Assembly: GCA_028564675.1 (NCBI GenBank)
Contig: JAOVVO010000024.1
Span: forward strand, 213,213-277,212
Direction of reading: 5' to 3'
Length of the DNA stretch: 64,000 bases
DNA from: Onchocerca lupi
Lineage: Eukaryota; Nematoda; Chromadorea; Rhabditida; Onchocercidae
Positions 12,701 to 26,310 of this stretch are shown here, in pieces (positions within the stretch are counted from its first letter, which is position 1; every line of letters begins with the position of its first letter). The notes under the pieces were generated by a model. That model did no database searches. It was given only the letters and a program-made list of their open reading frames with translations, and was not told the origin of the DNA. Both the position numbers and the translations under genes were made by a program.

Positions 12701-15700
12701 TAGCTGAAATCTTTGTACTGTACTGACTACACGCTTCTCGTAATCTGCAATAGTTAAGTTATCGCATTCAAAGTAACGGAACTATCTAAACTAACAATGA
12801 AATGATCACCAAATAAAGAAATGTATGATGTCAAATTTAAAATAATCCACAGCATTAAATTATAGGGTAATCAAACAGATAATATAGAAATGCAATTCTG
12901 ATGCTTAACATACTACAACCAATGTAAGCCAAATATATATTTTCTTGCAGTTCTCTCTATCCATATGATAACTAATAAAACACTAAAATTCTATGATCTG
13001 CTGCTTACATATGCAAATAATTTGTAATTTTTCTATAATACATCGTTGAAAATTACTTGTGAAACCAGCATTCTTTTTCTCTAGCGCTACGAACAAAGAA
13101 ATATAAACTCCGGCCTCTGGCATTCCCAAACCCATCAAGACATGAAACATAGTCTCCTGAATTTCCCTCACCATTTTCTGTGCAAAGCATATATTCTGCA
13201 AAAGTGACGATATTGTTTCGAAATAAGCAAATTATATATTTTTTCTTAACTCACCAAAGTTCAATTTGAAAACCTAAACGCATAAGAGTTTCCAAATAAT
13301 TCAAGAAAGCCAAACACTTGAAGTTTAAACATAATTCAATTTAATTAAGATTAGGAAATTCAATCAATAACTTTTTAACCGGAAATGGAAGTACAATGGT
13401 CAAATGATAGTACTGATGTATAGATATGCTCTCTACCCATAGCATTATTACTAAGTAATTTAAATGATTGGATTAACAACTAATATATAGGAGAATATTG
13501 AGCACAATAAAAAAGAAGACATACGCGAATCTCCATCGATGTTTCCCTGTGAAGGATGTTTCGTATCATTTTCATACATTGTTTCCACTGATTTTGGCGA
13601 TCTTAAAATGAAGATCTATGAATTTGGAAAATTGTAGGGAAAACATTAAAATATTTGGCCATAAAATATACTAGAAAGTTCGTGACTGAATTTTACGAAT
13701 TATCAAATTACAAGCAACACTTAGTTCTATTATGCATCATGTGAGAAGAAAGGAGGCAAATCAGAAAATTATTAAAATTCGACATAAATTTTGGAAAATT
13801 ATTTTGACTTAATACTGAGCTTTTTACGAACCACAAAAAATTTTCATAACAATATCATGAGATAAAACAATTTGCAAAATCTCTTTAAAGAACTCAAATC
13901 CTTCTTTCAATGGTTACATAAATCATCAACCTCATTTTCTTTTTTCTTTCTCTAACTAGATTGTGTGCAATGGTATCACACCCTTCGTCACTGGATGATG
14001 AAGATTTCGCCAATTTGATTGGTTCATTCAAAGAAAATGATCTTCGAAGTGATGGAAATGTCGATATTTCGCTGTCTCTAGAAGCTAAGCGAATATGTAT
14101 TGGATATTTACGACTCCACCAACGTCTTCTCGCCAAACGTTTAGGTCGCAGCGTGACCTAAACATATAAGACTTAGACCATTCATTGAAAATAACTGGTA
14201 TAATTCAAACTATATGAACTATATAAAAATGAAATCAAAGAAATTATAAAAAATAAAAATGAATCATATTACCACAGCTCCCGTTAAATTGTATACACTT
14301 TGACTCGAAATAGCTGGTTCTGCCTCTGTTAATGTTGGATCAGTATGAAAAGCATGCTTAAGAACAGCTCGCTCTGGACGTAAAACGCGCAATAAATTAC
14401 CATCAAGGCATACAAGCACTGTCTGAGCATTGTTTACATGATAAGTCGATGAATCGTACTTACCACGAAATTCATTCATCCAGCCCTATAAAGATTCATT
14501 TTTTCACAAATAATTCCAAAATACAATCCTACCAAGACTTCTACCAGTGCAATCAATAACTGTCTAACATAAATTTGCTATCCAAAAAAAACTTTTTTTG
14601 GTGCTCTAAAACGCATGTTAACTACAACTTTGCGAGAAAAGGAAATCTAAAAAAATAAGAACCAGCATAACCGAAATAATCTAATAAACCAGTCGTATAT
14701 TTATTGAGTTTAGCAAATGGTGGCTCCAACGCTTTCTCAGATGGGCGCTTTTTTGTTAGTATAAATAGAACATAAATTCAGAAACATTTTAAAAGCAAGA
14801 AAATGTAATAAAACGTAAAATCAACTTCAGCCAAAAGCTCAACTATTGTACATAAACTGTAATAGTATATCGATAATTAATAAATGGATTTATAATGAAG
14901 GCGGAAAACGTCAAAAAGTGAGAAAAATGAAGATCACTAATTTAAATGAAATTAAGTGGTAACTAGTTTTAAAAAAAAGAAGAAAAAAAAAGAGAAGGAA
15001 GAATTACAGTGTAAAAAAAGAAACACTATAATGAAATTCTTCCTTCTAGACAAGTATATCAATTAGTGAATATATATGTTGTATAATATATATATTTCAA
15101 TATTTTTTCGGTTTTTAACCAGTGACCACTGTTGTTGTTGTGTTAACTTTGTTTTCTGTGAGTTCTTTGTTTTATCAAAGTTAGAATAAGTGGAAAAATA
15201 TACCTTATATATTTTATTTCTTGGAGTTTCCCGTTCCTTAAATTCTTCAAATATGTTCAGGACGATATCGTCATGTACGGGAAAATTCCTATTCAGTGGT
15301 TCAGATACAAAAAAAAATAGAAAGCAGACGAATGAGATGTATAAACCCCAAAGAAAACCGCTTATGAAACCTTAAAAAAACAATTTACTGCAAAAAATTA
15401 TCAAATGAATATTCATAAATCCCGAAAATCTTTCTTACAGTTGGCGAAATTTCCATTTCACATATCTTTTTTACAATTCCCGAAATTTCCGGAAAAATTG
15501 CAATGCAACAATATGAAAGGTATGTAAAAGAATAATTTATTCATTTTCAAAATATGTGTATTAACCGATCAATTAATAATAAAGATAAAATCGATAAGAA
15601 ATAAGCAAACCAGGAGAAAGAATGGAGAATACAAGGAGCAGAAGTGAACAAAGGACACGATATGGTAAGAAAGGTAAAACTTGGTACCTGAAATAACAAA

Positions 15701-18700
15701 CTGATGGTTCCACTTTGTACGAAAATAGCAATCTACATTATTTTTATGTCCATAATGATATCATCAAGCTTGCTGCTTTTTCGAGTAAGTAGATTTTCTC
15801 TAGTAACCTCAGGCATAATCTAAATCTCATAAAAAGACTTGAATTGTCAGCCGCTAAATCCTTTTGCTTAATATATTGTTGATTGAAATATTTTTAATCC
15901 ACAATAATAAATCAATTTAATTATGCGAAAACTTCTCGAGATTGTGAAATAACACATCTGCATACAAAAAAAAAAAAAAAAATCACCTCTTGATCAAAAT
16001 CTGAAATATCCATGGCTGCTTAAATTTCACAGCTTTGTTACTTTCGCCATCAGCAATTTTAGACGCACGAAACCAATCGAAAAATGATGAAGATTGAGCG
16101 AGTAAATTCTAGAAAATGATTCGATTTTTGCACACATATAATTACAGTGACTAAGTTTAAAAAAAAAATGGTTTGTGCAGTTAATATGTTTCGAAGAGAC
16201 TCGTGCTGGTCAGAAATAAAAAAGGAGATAAAAGGCCAATCTTGTCCAATCAATCAATAGAAGCTGAAATATTAAATAATTTAAATTAAAATAATATTTC
16301 TCTGATTTTCTTTCTCAAAAATGCAAAGAAGTAATATACCTTATTTGCAGCAGACGAATCTGCTTCTGCATAATCTCTGCGTTGCATTCCAATTACAGTC
16401 TCCACACAAAGTGCATCCTGACCGACAGTGATCATCTGATCGATTTCTTTAAGCGAATCAGCATTTCCTAAAAATAAACGACAAGAATTCGACTCATTTA
16501 GGAACAATTCTGTATATATTTCCAAGCAAAATTTTCAGGATTTTAAAAGATCGTTTTTGCTGTTTAAATTGTTTTTTTCATATCAAACTAGTGAAAATTA
16601 GAATCATTCCGAATTCCATTACTGGAAAGCGTTAACATAGCATTCATTACTCCAGCTACTTGTATAGGAATTCATACTTGAGTTTCTTTTGTTCTTATGT
16701 GAATAGATAAGTTGATGTCTTTTACTTTTAACTTTATCAAAGACAGCACTTCGATGAGATATATTTTCAACTCGAAATGAAGAATCACTGGAACTAATTG
16801 AATCTCGGTCACTGGTTCCTGCACTATGTAATTCAGATCGCTGAAATAAAAATCATAAGTTTTTCAATTGAAAAGATCGGGAACGAATAACAATTACCTC
16901 AATTGATTCTTGGATTATCTGCTAGTTTTTGAACTTAAGCAGTGGGATTCCAAAGTCCTGCCTACAAATATATGAACAACATATAAATAATAAAATAATC
17001 TTCCAGTAATTTTCCCTCTTTACATTTCGTTTCCCCTTTGTCTCATCTCATCTCCTTCCATCGTCGCAATGAAAACACCTTATTAATTTTGAAGCATTCT
17101 GCAAGGGCGAAAACAATTAATCAGTAATTAATAACTTTAAATACGAACGCCTTCCTAATGCTTTCAATTCTCATCTAAAATACTATGCAAAGCTTTATGT
17201 TAAAATCGTACTGATTTAAGGCTCCATAGAATAGGCTACTTTGGTGTTTCTACCAACAAATAATTGTTATGCCTACTTTGAACATTTTCATTAAAATGAG
17301 ATTAATTTCAAATTATCCTTCAGAATTTGAAAGTTTTTTTTTTTTCAGAAATTCTAAAACTGAACACGAAAAACTAAAAACAGTGAAAGAAATTGAGAAG
17401 ATACAAATTTATTTTTTCATTTCTAGTAGCAATATTTGAAAAAACTGAGATGTCGCTCGTCTTCATTTCGATTAGCTACAAAAAGTCTAGTCAATATCAT
17501 TTATAAAAATATGAAATGCATTTTTAAAAATAAACTAATCTTCACCACAGATATTTTATGGAAGGTTATCAGAACTTAGCATAAAATCTCAGCATAACTA
17601 AATTGGAGAACCGCAAAATAAGCCTTTGTTCATTCATTACACTTTCATTTCTTTCTTTGATTCATTTCTATTAAGTTTCATATTCATAATAATATGGTAT
17701 AAACTGATTACTATTTCTGATCTGCGCAAAAAATCTGTTTCCGCTGTCCCCAAAAAAATTATGAACTATAAAAACAAGTTTGGTATCTATGCAGCCAAAA
17801 TTATAAATTTACTGTTTAAATATTCCAAATAAAAATGAAAAATTCATTACGTGGACAGAAGAAGCAGTTATCCGCAATTTTTTTTTGGAAATTTCTGCAG
17901 TTTTATTCTCAGAATCGCATGAAGCAAATGAGTCACTACCACAGTCATTTGTTTCTTGCTGAAAAAAAAAATAATAATAATAATAACAATCAAGTGTAGC
18001 CAATCAAAACATTTTATTCATTCTTCTTATTGATTTCAAACAGCAGTAAACTGAAAGAAAGATGAGCATTTCTGTACGGCAATGAATACTGGAAGAAAGG
18101 TATTTCCGAAATTTTAAACAGCTGTCTGTTAGGATTTCATTGCAAAACTAACCAGCCTTGTGTCAAAGAAAATGATACGAATACGGCGCGAAATTAAGTT
18201 AAAGCAGAACCGATTTAGTTTAATATTCAGTATTTCTACAATGAGCATCATCAACTATAAGTTTATCTATGTCTTCAAGAAAATAAGAGAAATAAAAAGT
18301 TATTTAGCCTTTGATAGAAACTTCGCATTTCTTTTTTGTTTGGCAAGAAAATATTTCTTTCTAGACTAAAAACTTACTTTACTCAGAATAATCAAAACCA
18401 GTAATATTCACGAAACTGAAACCGAAATAATTTTTCTCAAAACACGAACTTCTATAGCTGAAGCTAAAATAAAAACATTGCAAGCGATGAGCAACAAGGA
18501 TATTGCTACAAAGTTAATTGAATTCCAACAAAGTTAGTCATGCTTACAGAAAGTCAAAAATTACTTTTTGCTACGAGAACATACGAATATTCACAGCAAA
18601 AAAATTATTGCCATAAGACATTTACAAAGCGTACTAGAATTTCAAATAAAGATTAGTGCTTATCGAATTTTATTGCATGAACCGAAAATGATGAACAACC

Positions 18701-20517
18701 TAATGAAAAATTTACCAACTTATTTTACACTGATTTTTTTCCATGTGAGGTTATAATCAGAAAAAAAAAAAATTATGATCACAAAAAAAAATACTTTACA
18801 CTTGAGTCTTCGATAAGATAAAAAGTATTTTAGAAGAGAATAAGAATATCTCAGAAGATCATTTCCTGTGTGTTTAGGTAAAAATATGCAAATAATGAGG
18901 TCATAAAAAAATTCAAAATCATGAGAAGAATGCTTATACAATGAATAGATAAAATAGTAGTGACATATTACTTAAATAATGAAATATCTCAATAGTTTAA
19001 AATTTCCTTCCCATCTTTCTCGACAACAAAAGAAAGTTTTAGAAATATCGATTACAGTACTTGGAATTGCTTCCATTAATTAAAAAAGAGAAATTTGACA
19101 TTGCAAACTGAAATCCCACCACCCTTTCAAATTAGCTATTCGAAGACCGATCAACAAAATATACAGGACAGAAGCAGAAAGAAGATGAATGATACCGTGA
19201 GTAAATTAGGAAAATGATGAATTCCTTAGCACTGAAAGTGTGCTTAGCTTACTTCGAGAAAAAAAAGAAAATTTTTTTTTCTTTAATTTGAATCTGTTAA
19301 GAAACCGATGAGATCTATGAAATCGATTACCTCTGATGATACAAGATTGAATTATTTCTGTATATGATGACTAAAACACAATATAAGTCGATGCTGGAAA
19401 AAAAAGAATTTAAATTCGTAAGAAAAAAAGCGTCATTATAAATAAATTGTTGATAGGAAACTTAACCGACAAAAACTGTTGAAACCTCGAATGTTTCGGT
19501 TGTCCAGAATTTTGGCCTGTGCTATCAACTTTTCCCACGTGATCGAATTCATTTGCATAAACTGAATCATCGAATAATACAGCGAACTGATCACTGTTCT
19601 CTAAAGTATTTCAGTTTTTTATCATTCAATTTTTGAATGATATAGAATAGGATCTAAACTAAACGAAAGTCCCGGGATAAACAAGAATAATTCAGCACGT
19701 GTCCGACATTTAATACTGTAATAAACGCTTACCGCTATCATCATTATGACGAGACAACGAAAATGGAGATGTTGATGGTCCTTTTGCTATTGTGAATTTA
19801 ACAATTGGAATTTCTGAAGATTTGAATAAATTTTCAGAAAAAAAGATAAAAACTGACCTAATTTATTAAACTAGCAAACTTGCATAAACTATCTCCTTCC
19901 AGAAGACTTCATTTGCATCACAGGCTAACCAGAAAATCTTTGCATCATCTACTTTGTCCTACTTTGTTAATACTAATTGTCCAGATTAACGACACAAACC
20001 ATATGACAATTTGCACTTTCAGTATCATTATACTGCTAAAATACCCAAAACACTGACAAGATATAAATCATATTGCTGTCATCATTTATTGTAAATAATG
20101 AAAAGACAGGTTTTCCAATAATCGGGTATGATTAAAGTAAAGAGAAATGAGGAAATACGAAGTGGAACATACTGCGCGTATTCTGCATTCTTTTTCAACA
20201 GCGATTCTTAGTTTTACAGGGTTTCATAGAAGAACATATCTGAAATCATTTATACCTCTATATTAATTATTGTAATCCATCTAGTTACATTCCAGAAAGA
20301 ACAGGCAGGACCTCAAGCATTTCCAAGCAGACACTTCATTACATGAAAATCGAAGTGCATCTTCCTTCACCACCCGAGGCATGAGACAATAAATTGTCAT
20401 GCAACTCATACGAAAATCTTGTCCATCTTTGTTTTTTTGTTAGAAAATACCGTTCATTGTGTCATTCACGTCAAAAGCAGGAAGCTTCAGCGAATTAGCA
20501 GGAACAGGAGTAATAAC
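9705..20517 (-). CDS. TEX2: TEX2-like SMP-domain lipid-transfer protein
   Basis: The gene has about 21 exons. TEX2 proteins sit in the ER at contact sites and carry an SMP lipid-transfer domain; that role is family knowledge. N-terminal exons at 20451-20517, about 19730-19826, about 19467-19600, 17859-17958, 16678-16840 and 16340-16467 are low-complexity and join in phase. Exon 15209-15375 encodes a membrane segment (SGFLWGLYISFVCFLFF). The PH-like region spans 14273-14485 (GWMNEF...STYH), about 13976-14157 (RRRWWSRKYPIHI), 13525-13615 and 13057-13195 (LYFFVRSAREKECWFHK). The SMP domain runs from about 12338 to 9705 (LPYFIETLELSKLDLG; LNIPPPPSDRLW split over 10045-10151 and the last exon). 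The stop is TGA at 9705. The joins near 15.4-15.9 and 12.3-13.0 kb are unresolved, and the start codon may lie above 20517. Confidence 0.88.
10260..10302. repeat. Intronic hairpin in TEX2
   Basis: Two 16-bp arms (10260-10275 and 10287-10302) are complementary with one mismatch around an 11-bp loop: CTTTTCCAAGTAGTAA pairs with TTACTACTCGGAAAAG. It lies in a TEX2 intron. Confidence 0.6.
14993..15047. repeat. Intronic hairpin in TEX2
   Basis: Perfect 13-bp arms (AGAAGGAAGAATT at 14993-15005 and AATTCTTCCTTCT at 15035-15047) enclose a second, smaller complementary pair (AGTGT/ACACT). It lies between the exons at 14273-14485 and 15209-15375. Confidence 0.6.
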
Positions 20518-20927
20518 CTAAATATGTTACTAACTACGATATGAATATTCACCGGACTCATTCTGAACATAATTTATGATGCCATCTGTGATCCAGTAAT
20601 ATTATCTGCTCGTAGAAAATGCATGTATTTTCATAAAAATTCCGTACTAAGCTACTCAATCCAGTTCAATTATTTTTTAATTTCTTTTTTCTTGAATGAC
20701 TGTGTAGTTATATGCCACTATTACAGACGCTTTCTTTCCATATGGCCTTTAACCAATTGAGACTTACTGTTAGATTGTACTCCCGTGTCGTATGTCCTTA
20801 TAATTTGCAGATGCCACGAATAGCGAAGAAATTTAGTCAAGTCCAACAATTATTTTTTGTGTACAAAATGATCATATTTTCACAAGTCTATCCGTTGACT
20901 TTCATAAAAAATCAAAAAAATATGTAA

Positions 20928-20936
20928 TTTTCAGAT
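20928..20936 (+). promoter_or_regulatory. Probable spliced-leader acceptor of mrpl-27
   Basis: TTTTCAG followed by two bases and the ATG. There is no in-frame upstream coding sequence, so a spliced leader rather than a cis exon is the likely donor. Inferred. Confidence 0.5.
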
Positions 20937-21690
20937 ATGTCGATGATAGCATGTACAAGCAATAGTGTCGCATTACTTCGAATTTCATCCTCAGCTTATT
21001 CGATTGTTCGTAATTTATTACGGCCAAGACGGAATATACCATTCCGAGGAATTTACAAGACTGAGGGCGATCTGGTACGAAAGGATGATCTCTTAGTGTG
21101 CCAGCATAAGATGAATTATCATCCTGGCCTAAATGTATGATTATTCAGCTCATTATTTTAAAGAAAATAAGAGTAGATGACAAAGTACATCGTGTTATGG
21201 TAGATGACATGCTATGGTGTTTTGGACCTTTTTCACTATTTAATCGTATATTATCGTATAACTGTTCTGGGGTTAGATGAGATTTTGAGATGAGAAATGA
21301 ATAAGCTTGTGATTTTGAAAGTAAACGATTCGAGGCCTATTTTTTGTAAACACTATTCTTTGGTCACTAATAAGCCATCCTTTTTTGTTAAATTGTAAAT
21401 GAAGATTTGGCTGAAAGATATCGCAAAATATTACCTTTCTTAGGCCATCACTACTGTATATTTTATAGTTTATTCGTTTCAAGGTCTATTTAAAAAGAGA
21501 TCGAGCTGGACAATTATTGCTCAAAGCGATGACAGATGGTTCCGTGATGATTACTCAAGAAAAAATAAACCCGGATTTCTCCATACCTGAAATGCTGGCT
21601 TATGAGGGTATGGAGGAAATTTATAAATTAACATTTAATGTACTCCCGCCGGATATGTCACAATTGTTCAAGTTATTGAACGAAATTTGA
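20937..21690 (+). CDS. mrpl-27: Mitochondrial ribosomal protein L27
   Basis: Two exons, 20937-21134 and 21484-21690 (TGA), give 134 aa; human MRPL27 has 148. The bL27 core is visible: a basic lead (NLLRPRRNIPFRGIYKTEGD), the HPG motif (MNYHPGLN, matching WHPG in other L27s) and the following beta-strand section. The protein is part of the large mitochondrial ribosomal subunit near the peptidyl-transferase region (family knowledge). The first 20-25 residues look like a mitochondrial presequence (Ser, Ala, Arg, no acid). The start was chosen because TTTTCAG lies two bases before the ATG, a likely trans-splice site. An open frame at 20712-20810 could be an upstream exon of another isoform but is not needed. 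The gene faces TTC19 tail to tail. Confidence 0.9.
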
Positions 21691-22233
21691 TGAAATCTCG
21701 AAAACATTTTACTTATCTTTTGGATGAACATATTTGAAGTTAGTCATTTGTACTGTCCTAATACATAATTCTCTGTGAGCATTTATTTATCTCCATTTAG
21801 AACTTTTTTCTTAATAGAATCAAATTTAGTTCAGTTGTTAAATGATCTTGGCAGAAATCTTTTTTTGCTTGAGCTTTTATTTATTGTTTTTACATTTGAA
21901 TAGTATTAAAATATCATTTAAAAATTAAATGATCTAAAACGCTTCACTTCAGAATCCTACGTGCCATTATAGCCATCTCGAAGATCTCTGCTCCTAAAAC
22001 TAAATAAGCTTAAAGGTATTTGATAATAAAGAATAGTAGCTTAATGTACCTAAAATATTACATGTGTCCGGAGATATCTAAACTGACTATAAGGTTTGCC
22101 GGAAGAATGAATCCAGAACTTTAAAGCTTTATTATTTTTAATTTTCCCAAAACATTGATAACTGATAAAAATATTGAAAAATGTTTTAAAAAACAAAATC
22201 ACTAGCAGTACACAAAAATGATTTTTGCAAACG

Positions 22234-24837
22234 TCACAGTCGATGGCGATTATAATCTTTTTCCATGTCTTGGAGAAACCTCATCGTATAATTCTGCAAT
22301 TCCTTTGATTCTGAATGTGATAAATGAACAGCTTTCTTTGCATACTGTAGTGCTTCTGCCCTGAAATTTGATGCATAAGCAAAAATTATGAAAACTGATT
22401 ACTGTCAGTAAACTTACAATGCAAATGCCAAATATTTAATTCCACTTTTCGAGAAATTAAATTATTGGTAATTCGATATGAAGATTTCTGAATCTGTCAA
22501 ACAATCAATCAATATTGCGAACGATTCTCTTTCGTTTTGTTTTATTTGACAGTGCGTTAGTGTACTTTAAAATGACATACCTTTGACCGCAATGATAAAG
22601 TGCTTCTGAATAGTTACAGTAGTATCCAGGTAGTAGAGTGCTGCATTCATCGATATACAATATCCTATCTATACCAATTTCCAAATACTTTTTTGCAAGG
22701 TCAAATCTGATTTTAACAAGTTGAAAAAACCTTGTTAATCATTAAATTTTTTTTAAGCCACTGTTTATATAATTCTCTTTTGAAATCCCATCTCCGGAAG
22801 TTAAGTAACATGAGTATTCTGAAGCCAATCATGTAGAAAGTGCAGCAGTTAGTTATTTTTTCAGCTACTGAAGGAAAGTATTTCTTCTATGAATCTTAAG
22901 AAGCACTATTATAGCAATAAATAAATATGAAAATTTTTTCGAGGTTAGTTTATCCTTTTACTTTGAGCAATACATCAACTAATCAATCCGCTGAATGAAA
23001 TTTACCTGTTCCTGGCAATCAACAAAGCACCATAATTATTAAGCATATTGATTGTATGGAAGCAATTAATGCCATAAATTTGATGTGAAATCTAAAATCA
23101 TAAAAAATGATAAAAAAAAATGTACATATCAAGTAAACCGCATCTTCTAGAAAAATGCGTTCGCGTGCTAGTCTGAAACAGTGCAAATTTACAAATCAAT
23201 ATGAAAAGAAATTTTTTTAGAGAAACTACCTTTAAAGCTTCATCCATGAGTTGTGCAGTATCATCCAATCTTTTTTCTTCTCTGTATCGGACCTGTAATG
23301 TTCAATTTATTGTTAAATTAATGACTTTACTGCTAAAAAATGTGATAAACTAAACATACAATGAAGTGGGCGTACTGCTCGAGACACAGGCCATAAAGAG
23401 CAAGAGGATCTGTGAATACAGCTCCATATTGATTAATAACTTGTGGAATATCATATGAACCACCATAGTTTATTGAATATTTCGCCATATGTTTTTCAAC
23501 TACCTTCAATAAAAGTTCCCTTCAGTCAGTAAGGAATTGTACGATTAATATATATATATAATAATCATACAGTAATATGTTTTAATAAATGAAACGTGGA
23601 AGTCTAACTATGTATTTTAAGAAAGAACAAATTTCGAAATATGTAATGCAAGAAAATATCACGAACAGATTTTCTAAATTACATACTTTCATTTGTTTTG
23701 CAGCGCAGTGTTTGTAACCGATTTCGGCATCATCTATTTTGCCTTTCCGAGCAAATATATCGGATAATTTGAGACTCACATCAATAAATTCAGGGTCATG
23801 ATCTCGTTTCTTGTGTAAAGTTATTAACCTGAATTAATGACATCCAAAGATAAAATTTTTGTTTAACATTTCTGAAAATATCTTGCTATATTATTTTGTA
23901 ATTTTGAGAAGCTATAATAGCAATTTGAAATTTACGTCGAAATCTTTAAAAACAAGAAATAACTACGTTTAAATCTTTAAAAGCTCAAAGTCTCCACAAT
24001 ATTGGAGTAAGATAACGCTTCCTAAGCAAATAAGCCAGTGTATGGGCAAACGATATCGAAAATTCTGTAAAGGAACACAAACCAGAACCAACAAAAGTCG
24101 AAAAAAATTGAACGAACCGTTGCAAAAGACCGCGGAAAGCCTGCTCCGCTTTGTCCAATTTCCCCATTTCATAATAAGTATTAGCTAATTCATCAATAAT
24201 TCGACTAACAATCAACTCATTATTTTGTCCAATGGCCATTTCCATTGCTTCCTCCAGCACTATCACAGCTTGGTCATAATTGCGCTCTTTTCTATACAAC
24301 CATGCCTTTAAACAAACACAATATAGAGCCTATTATATTTCATATACATTTTAAGATTCAAAACAAATATGGGGGAAACTAAGATATTATCACAAATTAT
24401 TCCAATGATCGCTTTTTATTTCCAAAAAGAGTAGATGCAACTACAGAACAAAATACAGAAAAGTAAGCGACTTTCCATGAAAGTTCTCTATTCTCCTTGA
24501 AAATGTTGAGAAATTTTACTAAAATTTTCGTATGAACGATGCAGATCGGCAGTCCATGAATCCTCACTTTTTTGATTTTATGTTTCAATGGATCCTTATC
24601 AAGTTTAAATGGCGGTGTTCCAACTAAATCCTTGAATGTTGTCATCAACGAGAAGCCAAGTAAAGGAGCGGCAGCACCTCGAGTAAACCATCGCCAACGG
24701 TTCTGACCCGAATAATTCTTCCTATGACCGCCAGTCTGACCATGATTCCTTAGGATTCTTGAAAAGAGCACCAATGCTGTCGATGATTGCTGTTTACGAA
24801 ATATGAACGAATACCAGTTTAATAAGTTTCCTTGCAT
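22234..24837 (-). CDS. TTC19: TTC19-like mitochondrial TPR protein (complex III assembly)
   Basis: There are about 9 exons, the last 22234-22360 (TGA). ATG at 24835-24837 follows a TTTCAG about 20 bases upstream. The N-terminus is basic (RNHGQTGGHRKNYSGQNRWR) and followed by a short hydrophobic stretch, fitting a mitochondrial inner-membrane protein. TPR-like helices follow: about 24120-24300 (DELANTYYEMGKLDKAEQAF), 23700-23815 (VSLKLSDIFARKGKIDDAE), 23370-23505, 23230-23290, 23130-23165, 23010-23090 (NMLNNYGALLIARNR) and 22585-22700. The order and motifs follow human TTC19 (ISLKLASIY..., LLGMCLDACARYL..., LSDLATTLDAQGRFDEA). TTC19 helps clear Rieske-protein fragments from complex III (family knowledge). 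The exact end of exon 1 (the frame stays open to 24397) is uncertain. Confidence 0.82.
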
Positions 24838-25224
24838 CTTTAACAATCAAATATTTCCTGAAATAAAATTAAACAACAATGGGTATAAACTGCGGCTTGC
24901 GGCTCCTTCCTAATTGCCCTCTCACAATATCCTATATCCTTCGAAGAAATCAAAATTGAGCGGTAAATTATCAATTTTTAATTTTCAAAAAGCCAGCCAA
25001 TGTAGATTCAATTAAAGAATTTATTGAAACACGCATAGATAAAAAACAACCAAATAATGATCAAAATAGAAATGAAGTCCAAAAAAAAGTCTAAATATCC
25101 TTCTCATTGTGACTCCTAAGTGAGCATTTGTCACTTTATCAAAAAAAAAAAAAAAAAAAGAGCGAAAATTTAATATTTGAGCAAAATATTATTGTTCAAT
25201 GAACTTTGTCTCCATGCTTTGATG

Positions 25225-25227
<3 letters not shown>

Positions 25228-25260
<33 letters not shown>
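25228..25260 (+). repeat. Poly-T tract (33 nt)
   Basis: An uninterrupted run of T between the 3' end of ISCA2 and the 5' end of TTC19. A shorter A run lies about 80 bp upstream (about 25141-25159). The length is prone to slippage and may be inexact. Confidence 0.9.
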
Positions 25261-25262
<2 letters not shown>

Positions 25263-25407
25263 TGATAAATATGAAAAACAAATAAATAAATTCATCGAAG
25301 CATAATGATATAAACAATAATTTTTTATTTATTCGGAGTAAAACATTCTCATTTCACAAAAAACAGATAATAAAACAATGATGTGACTTTTGTTTCCAAT
25401 GAAAAAA

Positions 25408-26310
25408 CTAATCCATTTTGATAGCAAATGATGACCCGCAAGAACATCCCTTTTCGGCGATTGGATTGTTAACGATACGAAAAGACGATCGCATTAAATC
25501 TTCAGAATAATCCACTGTCGCACCTCTCAAAAACTGCAATGATTTCTGAAATGCAGTGGGTTTTAAGCAGCATAATTATATTTTATGTGAAGAGCAAAAT
25601 CGTTTTGAAATATCTATATACTTTTCCCACACTCACAACCTATTATTCACTTGATGTGAATAAATGAAACAAACTCTTCTCCACAGGGATTAAAACAAAA
25701 TAATTTTCATTTTAATTCAAATAAAGTTAGATATATTGATGATGTAAGAAACTCAAAAATTCCTTATCTTCACAGAGATCTGAGAAATTTAAATTAACTT
25801 ATGCTGCGTTTTGGATTTCATTTTCTTCCTTCTTACAAATTTTTTTTCACTAAGTCTCACTATGTGTCCTGATTTTCCCGACATAGTTTTGGATTTTTCA
25901 TGGCAACCTTGAAAAGATCATTAATGATCTAGACTATTGTCCAGTAGGCGTAATACAATTAAGTATATTGAACCTCAATATGGCAGGAAGTAAATCTTTT
26001 CTCTATCCTACAGACCTTCCAAACAATTTGCAAAAATAACCTCATCGACGACGATTTTAATATGATCTTTGCAGAAAACAATATCATCGTCATTGATTTT
26101 GTTATCTAAACTCATTTTGTATTCAAAACCAGAGCAACCCCCACCATCAACCATTATTCTCAAATGCTCTCCGGTACTAGCAACTTTTCGCAGCCGATTA
26201 ACACAATTTTCAGTCATTTTTAAATCAGCAGAAGCACCATCCTTCGCGTAGCTTTTTCGAATCATAAACAGCAAACGCCAGTTTTTCATTGCAATCTTTG
26301 ATCTATTCAT
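25408..26310 (-). CDS. ISCA2: ISCA2-like iron-sulfur cluster assembly protein
   Basis: Two exons, 26041-26310 and 25408-25545 (TAG), encode 135 aa. It is an A-type Fe-S carrier of the mitochondrial matrix, which with ISCA1 and IBA57 builds 4Fe-4S clusters (family knowledge). The three conserved cysteines are present: GGGCSGFEY in exon 1 and KGCSCGSSF near the C-terminus. The IVVDE|KSLQFLRGATVDYSE junction matches the family across the splice and fixes the donor at GAG|GTTATT (not the later GTCTGT, which would add unrelated residues). The N-terminal 20-25 residues are basic and Ser-rich, fitting a presequence. Confidence 0.93.

Noticed and set aside
12983..13201. Minus-strand 72-aa frame beginning MQNICFAQKM
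   Set aside because: The neighbouring frame over 13057-13195 encodes the conserved SAREKECWFHK segment and matches the previous exon's phase, so this frame is a shadow.
13961..14161. Plus-strand 66-aa open frame starting MCAMVSHPSS
   Set aside because: It is antisense to a TEX2 exon. The minus strand gives the conserved RRRWWSRKYPIHI of the PH-like region and fits the neighbouring exon by phase.
15437..15525. Minus-strand stretch ending EISPT before a GTAAG donor, possible extra TEX2 exon
   Set aside because: Its phase 0 end does not fit the membrane-segment exon (phase 1 entry), so it was left out of the model.
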